64,000 nt of DNA from Sphingobium sp. V4 (GTDB lineage Bacteria > Pseudomonadota > Alphaproteobacteria > Sphingomonadales > Sphingomonadaceae). The stretch lies in NCBI RefSeq assembly GCF_029590555.1, contig NZ_CP081001.1:1922001-1986000 (forward strand), in the 5' to 3' direction. The notes beneath the pieces were generated by a model. That model made no database searches. It was not told the DNA's origin and saw only the letters and a list, made by a program, of their open reading frames with translations. A program made the translations under genes and the position numbers. Positions 32,760-42,632 of the stretch are shown here, piece after piece (position 1 is the stretch's first letter; each line of letters opens with the position of its first letter).

Positions 32760-33002
32760 TCAACAGACATCCTCTTCCCGCACCAGCGGTCGGCTTTCGC
32801 GGGTCCCCCGCATCCGGCTCGCCTTGTCGTCCGGGTCGCTCGTCAGCACGACATGATCCTCATGCACTTCCAGCAGCACGCCCGCGAAGGGAAAGCCCGC
32901 CAGGCTCCCCGTCACCCGGTAACTGACCGAATCGCCGACCTTGAACGTCGCTGGATCGGTATTGAAAGCGAACGGACAACTGCCCTCGCCCATATCCTGC
33001 AT
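32760..33002 (-). CDS. Small conserved hypothetical protein
   Basis: 80 residues from ATG at 33002 (MQDMGEGSCPFAFNTDPATFKVGDSVSYRVTG). A beta-rich fold is suggested by DSVSYRVTGSLAGFPFAGVLLEVHEDHVVLTSDPDD, like a small SH3/Tudor barrel. Family not recognised. An upstream in-frame start would add 52 Arg-rich residues of shadow-like composition. AGAGAGG lies upstream of the chosen start. Confidence 0.7.
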   Translation of the reverse strand: MQDMGEGSCPFAFNTDPATFKVGDSVSYRVTGSLAGFPFAGVLLEVHEDHVVLTSDPDDKASRMRGTRESRPLVREEDVC

Positions 33003-33178
33003 GGCCTCTCTCCTTCGGCGCGATCCTATCGCGCGCGCCGCCGCGATCAAGCGCCCTCGCCCGCCATCGCATCGCCGATGCGATCGCCGCGCCGCGTCTG
33101 CCACGATCCGTCGCCCGAAACGCACCGACGGGCAAAAGCGCTGGCGGCGGCCCGTCATCTCGGCTAGGCCCGGCGCCG

Positions 33179-33814
33179 ATGCTTACCAGGCTCTATCAAT
33201 GGACGCTGGCCAAGGCCGCCCATCGCCACGCCGAACGCTGGCTCTTCGCCATTTCCTTCATGGAATCGAGCTTCTTCCCGATCCCGCCGCACCCGCTGCT
33301 GGGCCTCATGTGCCTGGCCCGGCCGGAACGCGCGCTGCGCTTCGGCCTCATCTGCACCCTCGCCTCGGTGCTGGGCGGCATGTTCGGCTACGCGATCGGC
33401 TATTTCCTCTATGAAACGGTCGGCCAGCAAATCCTGGCCGCGCTGGGCCTCGCCGCCAAATTCCCGGTCGCCGCCTGCTATCTGCGCGATTACGGGGCGG
33501 AAATCATCCTCATCAAGGGTGCGACGCCCATCCCGTTCAAGCTCATCACCATCACGGCGGGCTTCATCGGGCTGCCGCTCTTCACCTTCCTCTGGGCCAG
33601 CATCGTCAGCCGCGCCTTCCAGTTCATGCTGGTCGGCTTCCTGTTCTGGAAATTCGGCCGCCCGATCAAGGCGTTCATCGAGAAATATCTGGCCCTCCTG
33701 TCCGCCGGCTTCCTGGTGCTGGTGGTCGGCGGCTTCATCGCCGCCTCGATGCTGTCGGGCGGCGGGGAAAAGAGCGACAGGTGCTCGGGCGCCACCATGG
33801 CCACGATTCGCTAA
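33179..33814 (+). CDS. YqaA/DedA-like inner membrane protein
   Basis: 211 residues with several hydrophobic helices. AERWLFAISFMESSFFPIPPHPLLGLMCLARPERALRFGLICTLASVLGGMFGYAIGYFLYE is the YqaA branch of the DedA (SNARE-associated/VTT) superfamily, where the acidic residue and Pro-rich re-entrant loop are conserved. The superfamily includes undecaprenyl-phosphate and phospholipid flippases; the substrate here is not known. It lies 9 bases before lnt, probably co-transcribed, which suits an envelope role. Confidence 0.85.
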   Translation: MLTRLYQWTLAKAAHRHAERWLFAISFMESSFFPIPPHPLLGLMCLARPERALRFGLICTLASVLGGMFGYAIGYFLYETVGQQILAALGLAAKFPVAACYLRDYGAEIILIKGATPIPFKLITITAGFIGLPLFTFLWASIVSRAFQFMLVGFLFWKFGRPIKAFIEKYLALLSAGFLVLVVGGFIAASMLSGGGEKSDRCSGATMATIR

Positions 33815-33823
33815 AAGGCTGAC

Positions 33824-35371
33824 ATGAAGAACGCTTTCGCCCGCCACCCCAAGGTCGCGGCGCTGCTGGCGGGCTTCCTGTCCGCCACCGGCTTCGCCCC
33901 GCTCAAGCTCTGGCCCGTCACCCTCGCCTGCCTCGCGCTGCTCATCCTGGCTGTCGAACGCGCCCCGGACCGGCGCACCGCCTTCACCCGCGGCTGGCTG
34001 TTCGGCGTCGGTCATTTCACCCTCGGGCTCAACTGGATCGCCCACGCCTTCACCTTCCAGGCAACCATGCCGCACTGGTTCGGCTATGGCGCGGTGCTCC
34101 TCCTCTCCCTCTACCTCGCCGTCTATCCCGGCCTTGCGACCCTGGGCGCATGGTGGCTGAACCGGGCCATCGGCGGCAAGCCGCTGTCCTTCCCCCTCCT
34201 CCTCGCCGCCACATGGATCGCGACCGAATATCTGCGCGCGACCCTGTTCACCGGCTTCGCCTGGAACCCGCTCGGCGTCATCTGGATGCCGACCGGCGCC
34301 GCGATCGCCGCGACCGTCATCGGCACCTATGGCCTGGGCGCGCTCGCCATCCTCGCCGCGGGCGCGCTCCTCCTCGCCACCCGCCGCCAGTATCGCCCCG
34401 CCGCCGCGATCCTCGCCCCGCTCCTGCTGCTCGCGCTCTGGAGCCACCTCGCCACCGCGCCGGCAACGCCCGAAGGCGCGCCCCGCATCCGCGTGGTCCA
34501 GCCCAATATCGGCCAGGACGAAAAATATTCGGTCGAGGCCGAATATCGCAACTTCCGCAAGCTCTCGACCCTCTCGGGCGAGACCCGCCCGGCCCCGCGC
34601 CTCATCTTCTGGCCCGAAGCCGCCATCCCCGCCTATCTCGACCTCGAACCCGACTGGCGCGCCCGCCTCGCCGGCCTGCTCGGCCCCGGCGACCTGCTGC
34701 TGACGGGTGGGGACAAGGTCTATTTCAAGCCGGTCGAGCAGGACGGGATGCTGGTCAACAAGCTCGCCGGCGCCAACAACAGCGTCTGGATCGTCACCCC
34801 CCGCGCCACGCTGGCGGGTCGCTACGACAAGGCGCATCTGGTGCCCTATGGCGAATATCTGCCGATGCGGACCCTGCTCGAACCGATCGGCCTGTCGCGC
34901 CTCGTCCCCGGCGACGCCGATTTCTGGCCCGGCCCCGGCCCGCAAAGCCTGACCCTCCCCGCCAGCCTCGGCCGCCCGCCACTGAAGATGGGCGTCCAGA
35001 TCTGCTACGAGATCATCTTCTCCGGCCATGTGATCGACGCCGGGAATCGCCCGGACTTCGTCTTCAACCCCTCGAACGACGCCTGGTTCGGCAGCTGGGG
35101 TCCAGTCCAGCATCTCGCCCAGGCCCGCCTGCGCGCGCTGGAGGAAGGCGTGCCCATCATCCGCGCCACGCCCACCGGCGTCTCGGCCATCATCGACGCG
35201 CGCGGCCAGGTCGTCCGCGCCCTCGGCCTCAACCGCGCCGGCTATCTCGACGGCGGCCTGCCCCCGGCCCTACCCCCAACGGTCTTCGCCATTGTCGGTA
35301 ACTGGGCGGCCCTCGCCCTCATCATTTTGCTCCTCGGGCTGGCCATTGCCTTGCGTCGCGGCAAAAGCTAA
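33824..35371 (+). CDS. lnt: Apolipoprotein N-acyltransferase
   Basis: 515 residues. An N-terminal block of about six membrane helices (1-215) is followed by a nitrilase-like periplasmic domain. The catalytic triad is visible: Glu265 in FWPEAAIPAYL, Lys336 in GRYDKAHLVPYGEYLPM and Cys394 in GVQICYEIIFSG. NPSNDAWFGSWGP and ALEEGVPIIRATPTGVSAIID are further Lnt signatures. It adds the third acyl chain to the N-terminal cysteine of lipoproteins. The last helix is at 490-510. metK follows after 57 bases. Confidence 0.96.
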   Translation: MKNAFARHPKVAALLAGFLSATGFAPLKLWPVTLACLALLILAVERAPDRRTAFTRGWLFGVGHFTLGLNWIAHAFTFQATMPHWFGYGAVLLLSLYLAVYPGLATLGAWWLNRAIGGKPLSFPLLLAATWIATEYLRATLFTGFAWNPLGVIWMPTGAAIAATVIGTYGLGALAILAAGALLLATRRQYRPAAAILAPLLLLALWSHLATAPATPEGAPRIRVVQPNIGQDEKYSVEAEYRNFRKLSTLSGETRPAPRLIFWPEAAIPAYLDLEPDWRARLAGLLGPGDLLLTGGDKVYFKPVEQDGMLVNKLAGANNSVWIVTPRATLAGRYDKAHLVPYGEYLPMRTLLEPIGLSRLVPGDADFWPGPGPQSLTLPASLGRPPLKMGVQICYEIIFSGHVIDAGNRPDFVFNPSNDAWFGSWGPVQHLAQARLRALEEGVPIIRATPTGVSAIIDARGQVVRALGLNRAGYLDGGLPPALPPTVFAIVGNWAALALIILLLGLAIALRRGKS

Positions 35372-35378
35372 TAGGCAC

Positions 35379-35394
35379 ATAAACATTTCTTTAT
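35379..35394. promoter_or_regulatory. SahR-like operator upstream of metK
   Basis: ATAAACATTTCTTTAT is an imperfect palindrome of the ATAAAGA-N2-TCTTTAT type. I recall this motif as the binding site of the ArsR-family regulator SahR in alphaproteobacterial methionine-cycle genes. It is 34 bases before the metK start. Confidence 0.55.
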
Positions 35395-35428
35395 ATCGCA
35401 ATTCGCCCAAGCATCTTACGGGAGTCCC

Positions 35429-36634
<1,206 letters not shown>

Positions 36635-36635
36635 T

Positions 36636-36733
36636 CATCCCCGTCATCCCCGCCCAGGCGGGGATTTATCCCCCGCACGCCCCTGCCGGGGCAAGGTCGG
36701 GGATTGGCGTCCCGCCGCCGCGGGAATGATGAC
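36636..36733. repeat. REP/BIME-like palindromic repeat, family 1
   Basis: GTCATCCCCGCCCAGGCGGGGAT at the left and GGCGTCCCGCCGCCGCGGGAATGATGAC at the right are facing stems, with a middle palindrome CCCCTGCCGGGGCAAGG. Same plan as 2808-2896 and 60163-60251. Confidence 0.75.
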
Positions 36734-36743
36734 AAGGAACAAG

Positions 36744-36774
36744 AAAAGGCGCGGGATAACCCCCGCGCCCTTTT
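36744..36774. terminator. Bidirectional terminator between metK and the GGDEF/EAL gene
   Basis: AAAA, stem GGCGCGGG with a six-base loop and CCCGCGCC, then CTTTT. The A and T runs on either side let it serve both convergent genes. Confidence 0.85.
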
Positions 36775-36778
36775 CACG

Positions 36779-38788
36779 TCAGCGCAACACCAGCGCCAGC
36801 AGATCGGCCGAAGACACGCCCGCCGATCGCAGGAAGCCCTGATAATAGTCGCATCCCTCGCGGGCGAGCAGATCGAGCTGCTGTTCCGTCTCCACCCCCT
36901 CGGCGATCACCTTCAGCCCCAGCGACTTGGCCATGTGGATCACCCCGCGCACGATGATCCGGTCGCGCGCGGTGCCGGCGATATCCTGCGCCAGCCCGCT
37001 GTCGATCTTCAGATAGTCGAGCGGCAGGCTCTTGAGATAGGCGAGGCTCGAGTAGCCCGTCCCGAAATCGTCGATCGCCACCGCTAGCCCTTCGCTGCGC
37101 AGCGCATGGAGCAATGCGGCCGCCGCGTCCACATCCTGGATCAGCCCGCTCTCGGTGATCTCCACCGTCAGCCGCGCGCGCGGAAAGCCGCTGCGATCCA
37201 CCAGTTCCAGCAGGTCGGCCATGAAGCGCGGCTGGGCGATGTCGGCGGCGGTGACGTTGATCGACAGACGCAGGTCCGCCAGCGCCCGCGGCCATGCCGC
37301 CGCCTGCCGCAATGCCTCGCCCAATATATGCGCCGACAGCGGCAGCATGTAATCGGACCGCTCCGCGGTCGCGAACAATATGCCCGCGCCCAGCGGCCCA
37401 TAATGGGGGTGGTTCCACCGGGCCAGCGCCTCGACCCCGCTGATCCGGTCGGACGAAACCGGATATTGCGGCTGGAACACGATGCCGATCTCGCCCCGGT
37501 CCAGCGCCAGCCGCAGGTCGGTTTCCAGCCGGTCGGGATCGACCTGCCGGCTTTGCTTCTCCGCCGACAATATGCGGATGCCTTCGCCCCCGCCCTGCCG
37601 CGCATCGGCCAGGGCCATGCCCGCGCGGCGCAGCAGCAGGGTCGCGTCATCCTCGGCCCGCGCCTGCGCGATGCCGCAGCGCGCGGTCAGCCGGATCAAA
37701 TGGTCGCCCGCGCTGAACGGCCGCCCGATCGCCCCGATCAGCTGCCGCGCCAGGAAGGTCGCCCGCTCGCTCGCCGCCGCCTCGCCGGTCAGCCCGACCA
37801 GAAATTCGGTCCCCGCGATTCGCGCCGCCATCGCGCCGGGCGCCACATCCTCCACCATTCGCTCGATCCGCCGCGCGATTCGCCCCAGCAGCGCGTCGCC
37901 CACCACCTGGCCATAGGCGGCGTTCATCCGCTCGAACTGGCTGATCGACAGCAGCAGCACCGTGGTCGGCAGCCCGACGCGCCGGTCCAGCCACCCCAGC
38001 GCCGCCTGCCGCGATCGCAGCCCGGTCAGATAGTCGCGCTGCTCGCCGTCCCGCTCATGCCGGTCGGACAGCCATTCGACATCAGCCGCAATCTGCCCGT
38101 CCTCGACCCGCAGATGATGGACCAGCCTGTCGCCCGGCCGGTCGGGCAGGCCATGCGCCAGCGGCGCCAGCCGCCCGGCCCGTGCCATCGCCTTCATCGC
38201 AGTCAGCACCCCGCGTCGCTCCGCGCGCGACAATCGGCGCAGCAGCGCGGCCGGCGCGATAGCCGCTGCATCCAGCGCCAGTTGCTGCGCCAGCGCCTCG
38301 CTCAGGCGCAGCATCCCGTCGCTTCCCAATTGCCAATAGAGCGCGTCGCCGCGCCGGATGCGCTGCGCCCGCTGGCTCGGCCGCGCACCGCCGCCCAGCC
38401 GCTCGACCAGCCGCTGCGCCGACGCCAGCACGCCGCGCAGCCGCTCCCGCGTAAAGGGCGCGGTCAGGAAATGCGTCGCTCCCGCCGCCAGCAGCGCGGG
38501 CACCCGCGCCTCCTCCGCTCCGTCGATCAGCACGACCAGCGCGCCGCCGCCCGCCTCGGCGGCCGGGACCAGCGGTTCCAGCAACCTGTCCATGTCGCCG
38601 CCGGCGCGCAGGTCGACCAGCGCCACCTGCGCCTCGCTGCGCAGGAAGCGTTGCGGCGCATCGCCCGGCCGGCGCGCGCCGATCGCCCGCCAGCCGATCG
38701 CCTGCGCCGCCTGGCACAGCCCGTCGCGATCTCCCGGCGACAGGATGAAGAGGCTTGGCTGCCCGTCCCGTGCGGCGTCCCCGCTCAC
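36779..38788 (-). CDS. Degenerate-GGDEF / EAL domain protein with receiver-like N-terminus
   Basis: 669 residues. Residues 10-125 resemble a response-regulator receiver (VALVDLRAGG holds an Asp at the phosphorylation position). A linker of 130 residues follows. The GGDEF domain (about 245-400) has AGTEF at 325-329 in place of GGDEF, so cyclase activity is unlikely. The EAL domain (about 415-665) keeps E453-A-L, the Asn in SINVTAADI, TVEITESG, DDFGTGYSSLAYLKSLPLDYLKID and AEGVE, so it is probably an active cyclic di-GMP phosphodiesterase. No membrane segment is seen. Confidence 0.9.
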   Translation of the reverse strand: MSGDAARDGQPSLFILSPGDRDGLCQAAQAIGWRAIGARRPGDAPQRFLRSEAQVALVDLRAGGDMDRLLEPLVPAAEAGGGALVVLIDGAEEARVPALLAAGATHFLTAPFTRERLRGVLASAQRLVERLGGGARPSQRAQRIRRGDALYWQLGSDGMLRLSEALAQQLALDAAAIAPAALLRRLSRAERRGVLTAMKAMARAGRLAPLAHGLPDRPGDRLVHHLRVEDGQIAADVEWLSDRHERDGEQRDYLTGLRSRQAALGWLDRRVGLPTTVLLLSISQFERMNAAYGQVVGDALLGRIARRIERMVEDVAPGAMAARIAGTEFLVGLTGEAAASERATFLARQLIGAIGRPFSAGDHLIRLTARCGIAQARAEDDATLLLRRAGMALADARQGGGEGIRILSAEKQSRQVDPDRLETDLRLALDRGEIGIVFQPQYPVSSDRISGVEALARWNHPHYGPLGAGILFATAERSDYMLPLSAHILGEALRQAAAWPRALADLRLSINVTAADIAQPRFMADLLELVDRSGFPRARLTVEITESGLIQDVDAAAALLHALRSEGLAVAIDDFGTGYSSLAYLKSLPLDYLKIDSGLAQDIAGTARDRIIVRGVIHMAKSLGLKVIAEGVETEQQLDLLAREGCDYYQGFLRSAGVSSADLLALVLR

Positions 38789-38909
38789 CTCATCTGTCTC
38801 CCTGCCCCGCGCATCGCACCGTCTTTACCGACAAGGAGTTACCGACCTGTTGGCATCACCGCAACGGGGGCGCTTGCACCGGCCCGGACCATCGCCTAGC
38901 TATGCAGCC

Positions 38910-39926
38910 ATGGCCATTGCCGCCCCTTCGTCCCCGGCCCTGCCCTTGGTCGACGGTCTGGGCCGCCGGATCAGCTATTTGCGGATTTCGGTGACGGATC
39001 GCTGCGACCTGCGCTGTCGCTATTGCATGGCGGAGCGGATGCAGTTCCTGCCGAAGAATCAGGTGCTGACGCTGGAGGAGATCGCGCTGCTCGCCGATCT
39101 TTTCGTCGCGCGGGGGATTGCGAAGATCCGCCTGACCGGCGGCGAACCGCTGGTGCGCCGCGACATCGGCGATCTCGTCCGCCGCATCGGCCGCCATCTG
39201 GGACAGGGTCTGGACGAACTCACCCTCACCACCAACGGCACGCGCCTCGCCGCCCATGCCGACGACCTGTTCGACGCCGGGGTGCGCCGGATCAATGTCA
39301 GCCTCGACAGCCGCGACCCCGATCGCTTCGCCCATGTGACGCGCGGCGGGCGGATCGACGATGTGTTCGCCGGGCTGGACGCGGCGCGCGCCGCGGGCCT
39401 TGCGGTCAAGATCAACATGGTGGCGCTGAAGGGCGTCAATGACGACGAAATCCTCCCCATGCTGCGCTGGTGCGACAGCCAGGGCTTTGACCTGACGCTG
39501 ATCGAAACCATGCCGCTTGGCGAAACCGGCGAGGATCGCACCGACCATTATCTGCCGCTGACGCAGGTGGCCGACGCGATCGGCGCGCATCATCCCCTCA
39601 CCCCCATCGCCCACCGCACCGGCGGCCCGGCCCGTTATCATGCGGTGGAAGGGATGGGCATCCGCCTCGGCCTCATCACCCCGCTCACCCGCAATTTCTG
39701 CGCGGACTGCAACCGCATCCGCATGACCTGCGAGGGCAAGATCTTCATGTGCCTGGGCCATGAAGACCATGTCGATTTCAAGGCCGCCCTGCGCGAAGGC
39801 GGCCCGGATGCGGTTCAGCCGCTCATCGACCGCGCCCTGCGCCTGAAGCCCGCAGCCCACGACTTCCGTATCGGCGCGGGCGAGCAGGCCGCCACCCATC
39901 GCCATATGAGCGTCACCGGCGGATGA
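38910..39926 (+). CDS. moaA: GTP 3',8-cyclase MoaA (molybdenum cofactor synthesis)
   Basis: 338 residues from ATG at 38910. The radical-SAM cysteines are 32, 36 and 39 (DRCDLRCRYCM). The second iron-sulfur site is FCADCNRIRMTCEGKIFMC. LTGGEPLVRRDI and VNVSLDSRD-like (INVSLDSRDPDRF) motifs are intact; the usual C-terminal GG is present (SVTGG-stop). It starts molybdopterin synthesis from GTP. The stop overlaps the nadK start (ATGA). Divergent from the GGDEF/EAL gene, 121 bases away. Confidence 0.96.
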   Translation: MAIAAPSSPALPLVDGLGRRISYLRISVTDRCDLRCRYCMAERMQFLPKNQVLTLEEIALLADLFVARGIAKIRLTGGEPLVRRDIGDLVRRIGRHLGQGLDELTLTTNGTRLAAHADDLFDAGVRRINVSLDSRDPDRFAHVTRGGRIDDVFAGLDAARAAGLAVKINMVALKGVNDDEILPMLRWCDSQGFDLTLIETMPLGETGEDRTDHYLPLTQVADAIGAHHPLTPIAHRTGGPARYHAVEGMGIRLGLITPLTRNFCADCNRIRMTCEGKIFMCLGHEDHVDFKAALREGGPDAVQPLIDRALRLKPAAHDFRIGAGEQAATHRHMSVTGG

Positions 39927-40699
39927 GTGGCGACGCGCGGCGCGCGCTGGTCGCGTCCCCCACCCAGGCGGCCCGCGCGGCCGAAGAGCGGTTGCGCGCC
40001 GCCTATGACTTCGTACCGGTCGATCAGGCGGACATGATCGTCGCGCTGGGCGGCGATGGCTTCATGCTCCACACGCTCCATGCGATGCTGGAAAGCCGCC
40101 GCATCCTTCCCGTCTTCGGCATGAACCTCGGCACGGTCGGCTTCCTGATGAACGAATGGCGGCTGGAACGGCTCGACCAGCGGCTGGAAAAGGCCAAGAG
40201 CTTCAAGGTCAATCCGCTGCGCATGACCGTCGACACCGTCGATGGCGAGCAATTCTCCATCCCCGCCATCAACGAAGTCTCGCTGCTGCGCGAAACCCGC
40301 CAGACCGCCAAGCTGGAGGTGCAGGTCAACGGCCGTGCGGTGCTGCCCGAACTGGTGTGCGACGGCGTGCTGGTCGCCACCCCGGCCGGTTCCACCGCCT
40401 ATAATCTGTCCGCCCATGGCCCGATCCTGCCGCTGGGGTCGGGGTTGGTAGCGCTGACGCCCATCAGCCCCTTCCGCCCCCGCCGCTGGCGGGGCGCGAT
40501 CCTGCCCGAATCCACCGCCATCCGCTTTTCCGTGCTCGACCCGGTCAAGCGCCCGGTCAGCGCCGTCGCCGACCAGCGCGAAGTGCGCGACGTCGCCCAG
40601 GTGGAAGTCCGCATCGACCGCACCACGCCCCTGACCCTGCTGTTCGACCCCGAACATACGCTCGACGACCGGATCGCCGCCGAACAGTTCATCGCCTAG
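39923..40699 (+). CDS. nadK: NAD kinase
   Basis: 258 residues. The GGDG motif is in IVALGGDGFMLHTLH, the second conserved NE/D motif in SIPAINEVSLLRE, and LVCDGVLVATPAGSTAYNLSAHGPILPLGSG is the NAD-binding site. It makes NADP from NAD and ATP. The length is at the short end for bacterial NAD kinases but all motifs are present. Translationally coupled to moaA. Confidence 0.95.
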   Translation: MSGDARRALVASPTQAARAAEERLRAAYDFVPVDQADMIVALGGDGFMLHTLHAMLESRRILPVFGMNLGTVGFLMNEWRLERLDQRLEKAKSFKVNPLRMTVDTVDGEQFSIPAINEVSLLRETRQTAKLEVQVNGRAVLPELVCDGVLVATPAGSTAYNLSAHGPILPLGSGLVALTPISPFRPRRWRGAILPESTAIRFSVLDPVKRPVSAVADQREVRDVAQVEVRIDRTTPLTLLFDPEHTLDDRIAAEQFIA

Positions 40700-40837
40700 C
40701 GTGCGGTCGCGTTTTCGCACCCCAGGCCCGTTTGCCGGCTCTGCCGGAAACGCTTTGGATTTTTTATGACATTGCGGCTTGCCATCCCCGGAAAGCCGCT
40801 GCTATAGGCGCGGCCTGCCCAGCGGAAGCCGGGTCGC

Positions 40838-40912
40838 TCCCCGATAGCTCAGCGGTAGAGCATTCGACTGTTAATCGAATGGCCGTAGGTTCGAATCCTA
40901 CTCGGGGAGCCA
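40838..40912 (+). tRNA. tRNA-Asn (anticodon GTT), copy 1
   Basis: Acceptor stem TCCCCGA / TCGGGGA, discriminator G, encoded CCA, anticodon loop CTGTTAA with GTT, T arm GTAGGTTCGAATCCTAC. The D arm GCTCAGCGGTAGAGC is normal. Identical to the second copy. Confidence 0.97.
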
Positions 40913-41091
40913 CATTTGCCTCAGCCCCGGCGCTGACGCCCTTCCCCCACAGCATCGCCCCTTCGCATCCCAGGCCGCGAATCCACCGCGATTCCCCGGT
41001 TCGATTTTTTGCGCCCCCGCGCATTCCAGGCCCTTGCCATTTTGCCCGGGCCGATGCATAGGCGCGGCCTGCCCGGCGCGAGCCGGGCCGC

Positions 41092-41166
41092 TCCCCGATA
41101 GCTCAGCGGTAGAGCATTCGACTGTTAATCGAATGGCCGTAGGTTCGAATCCTACTCGGGGAGCCA
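41092..41166 (+). tRNA. tRNA-Asn (anticodon GTT), copy 2
   Basis: Identical in all 75 positions to copy 1, 254 bases further on. The 40 bases upstream (ATAGGCGCGGCCTGCCC... to the tRNA start) are also nearly identical, so the promoter region was duplicated with the gene. A T run follows the CCA. Confidence 0.97.
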
Positions 41167-41234
41167 GTTTTTCCACCATCGTAACAGCCATTTGATCGCG
41201 CGCCGTCGCGTGCGCCCACTCCCGTGCATGGACA

Positions 41235-41270
41235 AGAAAAAGCGCGCGAAGCCCTTCGGCCCCGCGCGCA
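41235..41270 (-). terminator. Rho-independent terminator of the TPR-SPOR gene
   Basis: On the minus strand GCGCGCGGGGCC faces GGGCTTCGCGCGC and is followed by TTTTTCTT. It lies 30 bases after the stop codon. Confidence 0.75.
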
Positions 41271-41299
41271 TCAAGTCTGCTTGGGAGGGGGAGGTAAAG

Positions 41300-42613
41300 T
41301 CAGCGCGACGCGTATTGCCGCCCGCGCGCCGCGACGGCCCAGCGCTGCGGCGTCGCGCCCGGCGCCGTTTCACGCACGAAGCACTGGCCCCGCTGCGACC
41401 GGATCATGCGGCACGCCGTCATCGCGTCGGTGCGGCTGGCAAAGCCGCTGACCGCCAGCCGGTGATAGAGCTTGCCGTTGACCGTCGCCTGGCTGGTCAG
41501 GACCGGGAAGGCGGCGAGCGACGCGCTGCGCCCCGCCATCCCCATCCATTTTTCCTTGGCGATGGCCGCGCTGTCATAGGCGCCCAGCTGGACGACCCAG
41601 TTGCTGGCATGGCCCGCGGGCTTGAGGAAGGCTGCCTTCTGCATCCGCGCCACCGGCGCCGACGCGACCGCGCGCTGGGCCAGGCGCGGCTTGCGGCCAT
41701 GCTCCTCGACGATGAAGGCGCGACGGGCGAGCTGGACCGGCGGCGCGACGGACGCAGCGTCCGCGACCTGCACCGGCGCATCCTGGACCGGCGCGGCTTC
41801 GACCATGGCAACCGGCTCCGCCGCGACCTCTGCGACCGGCGCCGCCGCCGTCTCGATCGGCGCGGCTGCGGGCGCGGCAAGCGCCAGCATGGCCGGCTGC
41901 CCCTGGTCGGCGCCGTCGATCGTCACGCCCATCAGCGCGGCGACGCGCTGCGGCGCCAGTGACGGCTCGGCGATCTGCGCCCAGTCCGAAATCCGCTTGT
42001 TGGCATCCAGCGGGTCGAGGTCCATGCCGACCAGCAGTCGCGCATCCTTCCACCGCCCGGCCAGCGCATAGGCATAGGCCAGATTCTGTCGGGTCCGGGC
42101 GCTCGCCGACGGATCATGAATCGCTTCGGACAGGATGCGGACGCCCAGCGGCGCGTCACCCGCCATCGCCATCGCCAGGCCATAATCGGACGCGGGCACC
42201 GTGTCCGCATTGGCGGCCAGCAGGCTGCGCGCGGCGTCGGGCCGGCCCTGCGCCACCTGCACCAGCGCAAGGCTGACGATGGTGCGCGCGTCTGTGCTGC
42301 CCAGCGCCAGCGCGTCGGACAGCGCCGTCTCGGCCGATCCGAAACGACCGGCCAGCACATAGGCGCGGCCGAGCAACTGTCGATATTCGGCATTTTGCGG
42401 GGCGATCCGGACCGCGGCCTCTGCCGCCTCCACCGCCCTGCGCGCATCGCGGTCGGCCAGCGCCTTGCCGGCGGTCGCGGCCAGCTTGGCCGGATCGCCC
42501 TTGGCAGGCGCGATGGAGGTCGAGGGACGGAACGCCGCACCGGTGCATCCCACCATCGTCGTGGCGACCATCAGCGAAGCCAGCGCCGCCTTTCCGAAAG
42601 CCTTGCGGTTCAT
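41300..42613 (-). CDS. TPR and SPOR domain lipoprotein
   Basis: 437 residues from ATG at 42613. A lipoprotein signal (LASLMVATTMVGC) gives a lipidated Cys. Residues about 45-200 contain tetratricopeptide-like repeats (RAVEAAEAAVRIAPQNAEYRQLLGRAYVLAGRFGSAETALSDAL). An Ala/Pro/Val-rich linker follows, and residues about 350-425 are a SPOR domain (WVVQLGAYDSAAIAKEKW...YHRLAVSGFASRTDAMTACRMIR), which binds denuded glycan strands at division sites. It is the last gene of a ParA / ribbon-helix-helix-like / SPOR unit. Confidence 0.87.
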   Translation of the reverse strand: MNRKAFGKAALASLMVATTMVGCTGAAFRPSTSIAPAKGDPAKLAATAGKALADRDARRAVEAAEAAVRIAPQNAEYRQLLGRAYVLAGRFGSAETALSDALALGSTDARTIVSLALVQVAQGRPDAARSLLAANADTVPASDYGLAMAMAGDAPLGVRILSEAIHDPSASARTRQNLAYAYALAGRWKDARLLVGMDLDPLDANKRISDWAQIAEPSLAPQRVAALMGVTIDGADQGQPAMLALAAPAAAPIETAAAPVAEVAAEPVAMVEAAPVQDAPVQVADAASVAPPVQLARRAFIVEEHGRKPRLAQRAVASAPVARMQKAAFLKPAGHASNWVVQLGAYDSAAIAKEKWMGMAGRSASLAAFPVLTSQATVNGKLYHRLAVSGFASRTDAMTACRMIRSQRGQCFVRETAPGATPQRWAVAARGRQYASR

Positions 42614-42632
42614 ATGCCTGTCCACCCTTTCT

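Noticed and set aside
33164..35113. 649-codon minus-strand frame
   Set aside because: Antisense to YqaA and lnt; Glu/Gly/Ala-rich composition typical of a shadow frame.
35372..35428. SAM riboswitch before metK
   Set aside because: Only 57 bases are available and no SAM-I/II or SAM/SAH core could be recognised; the palindrome fits a protein operator better.
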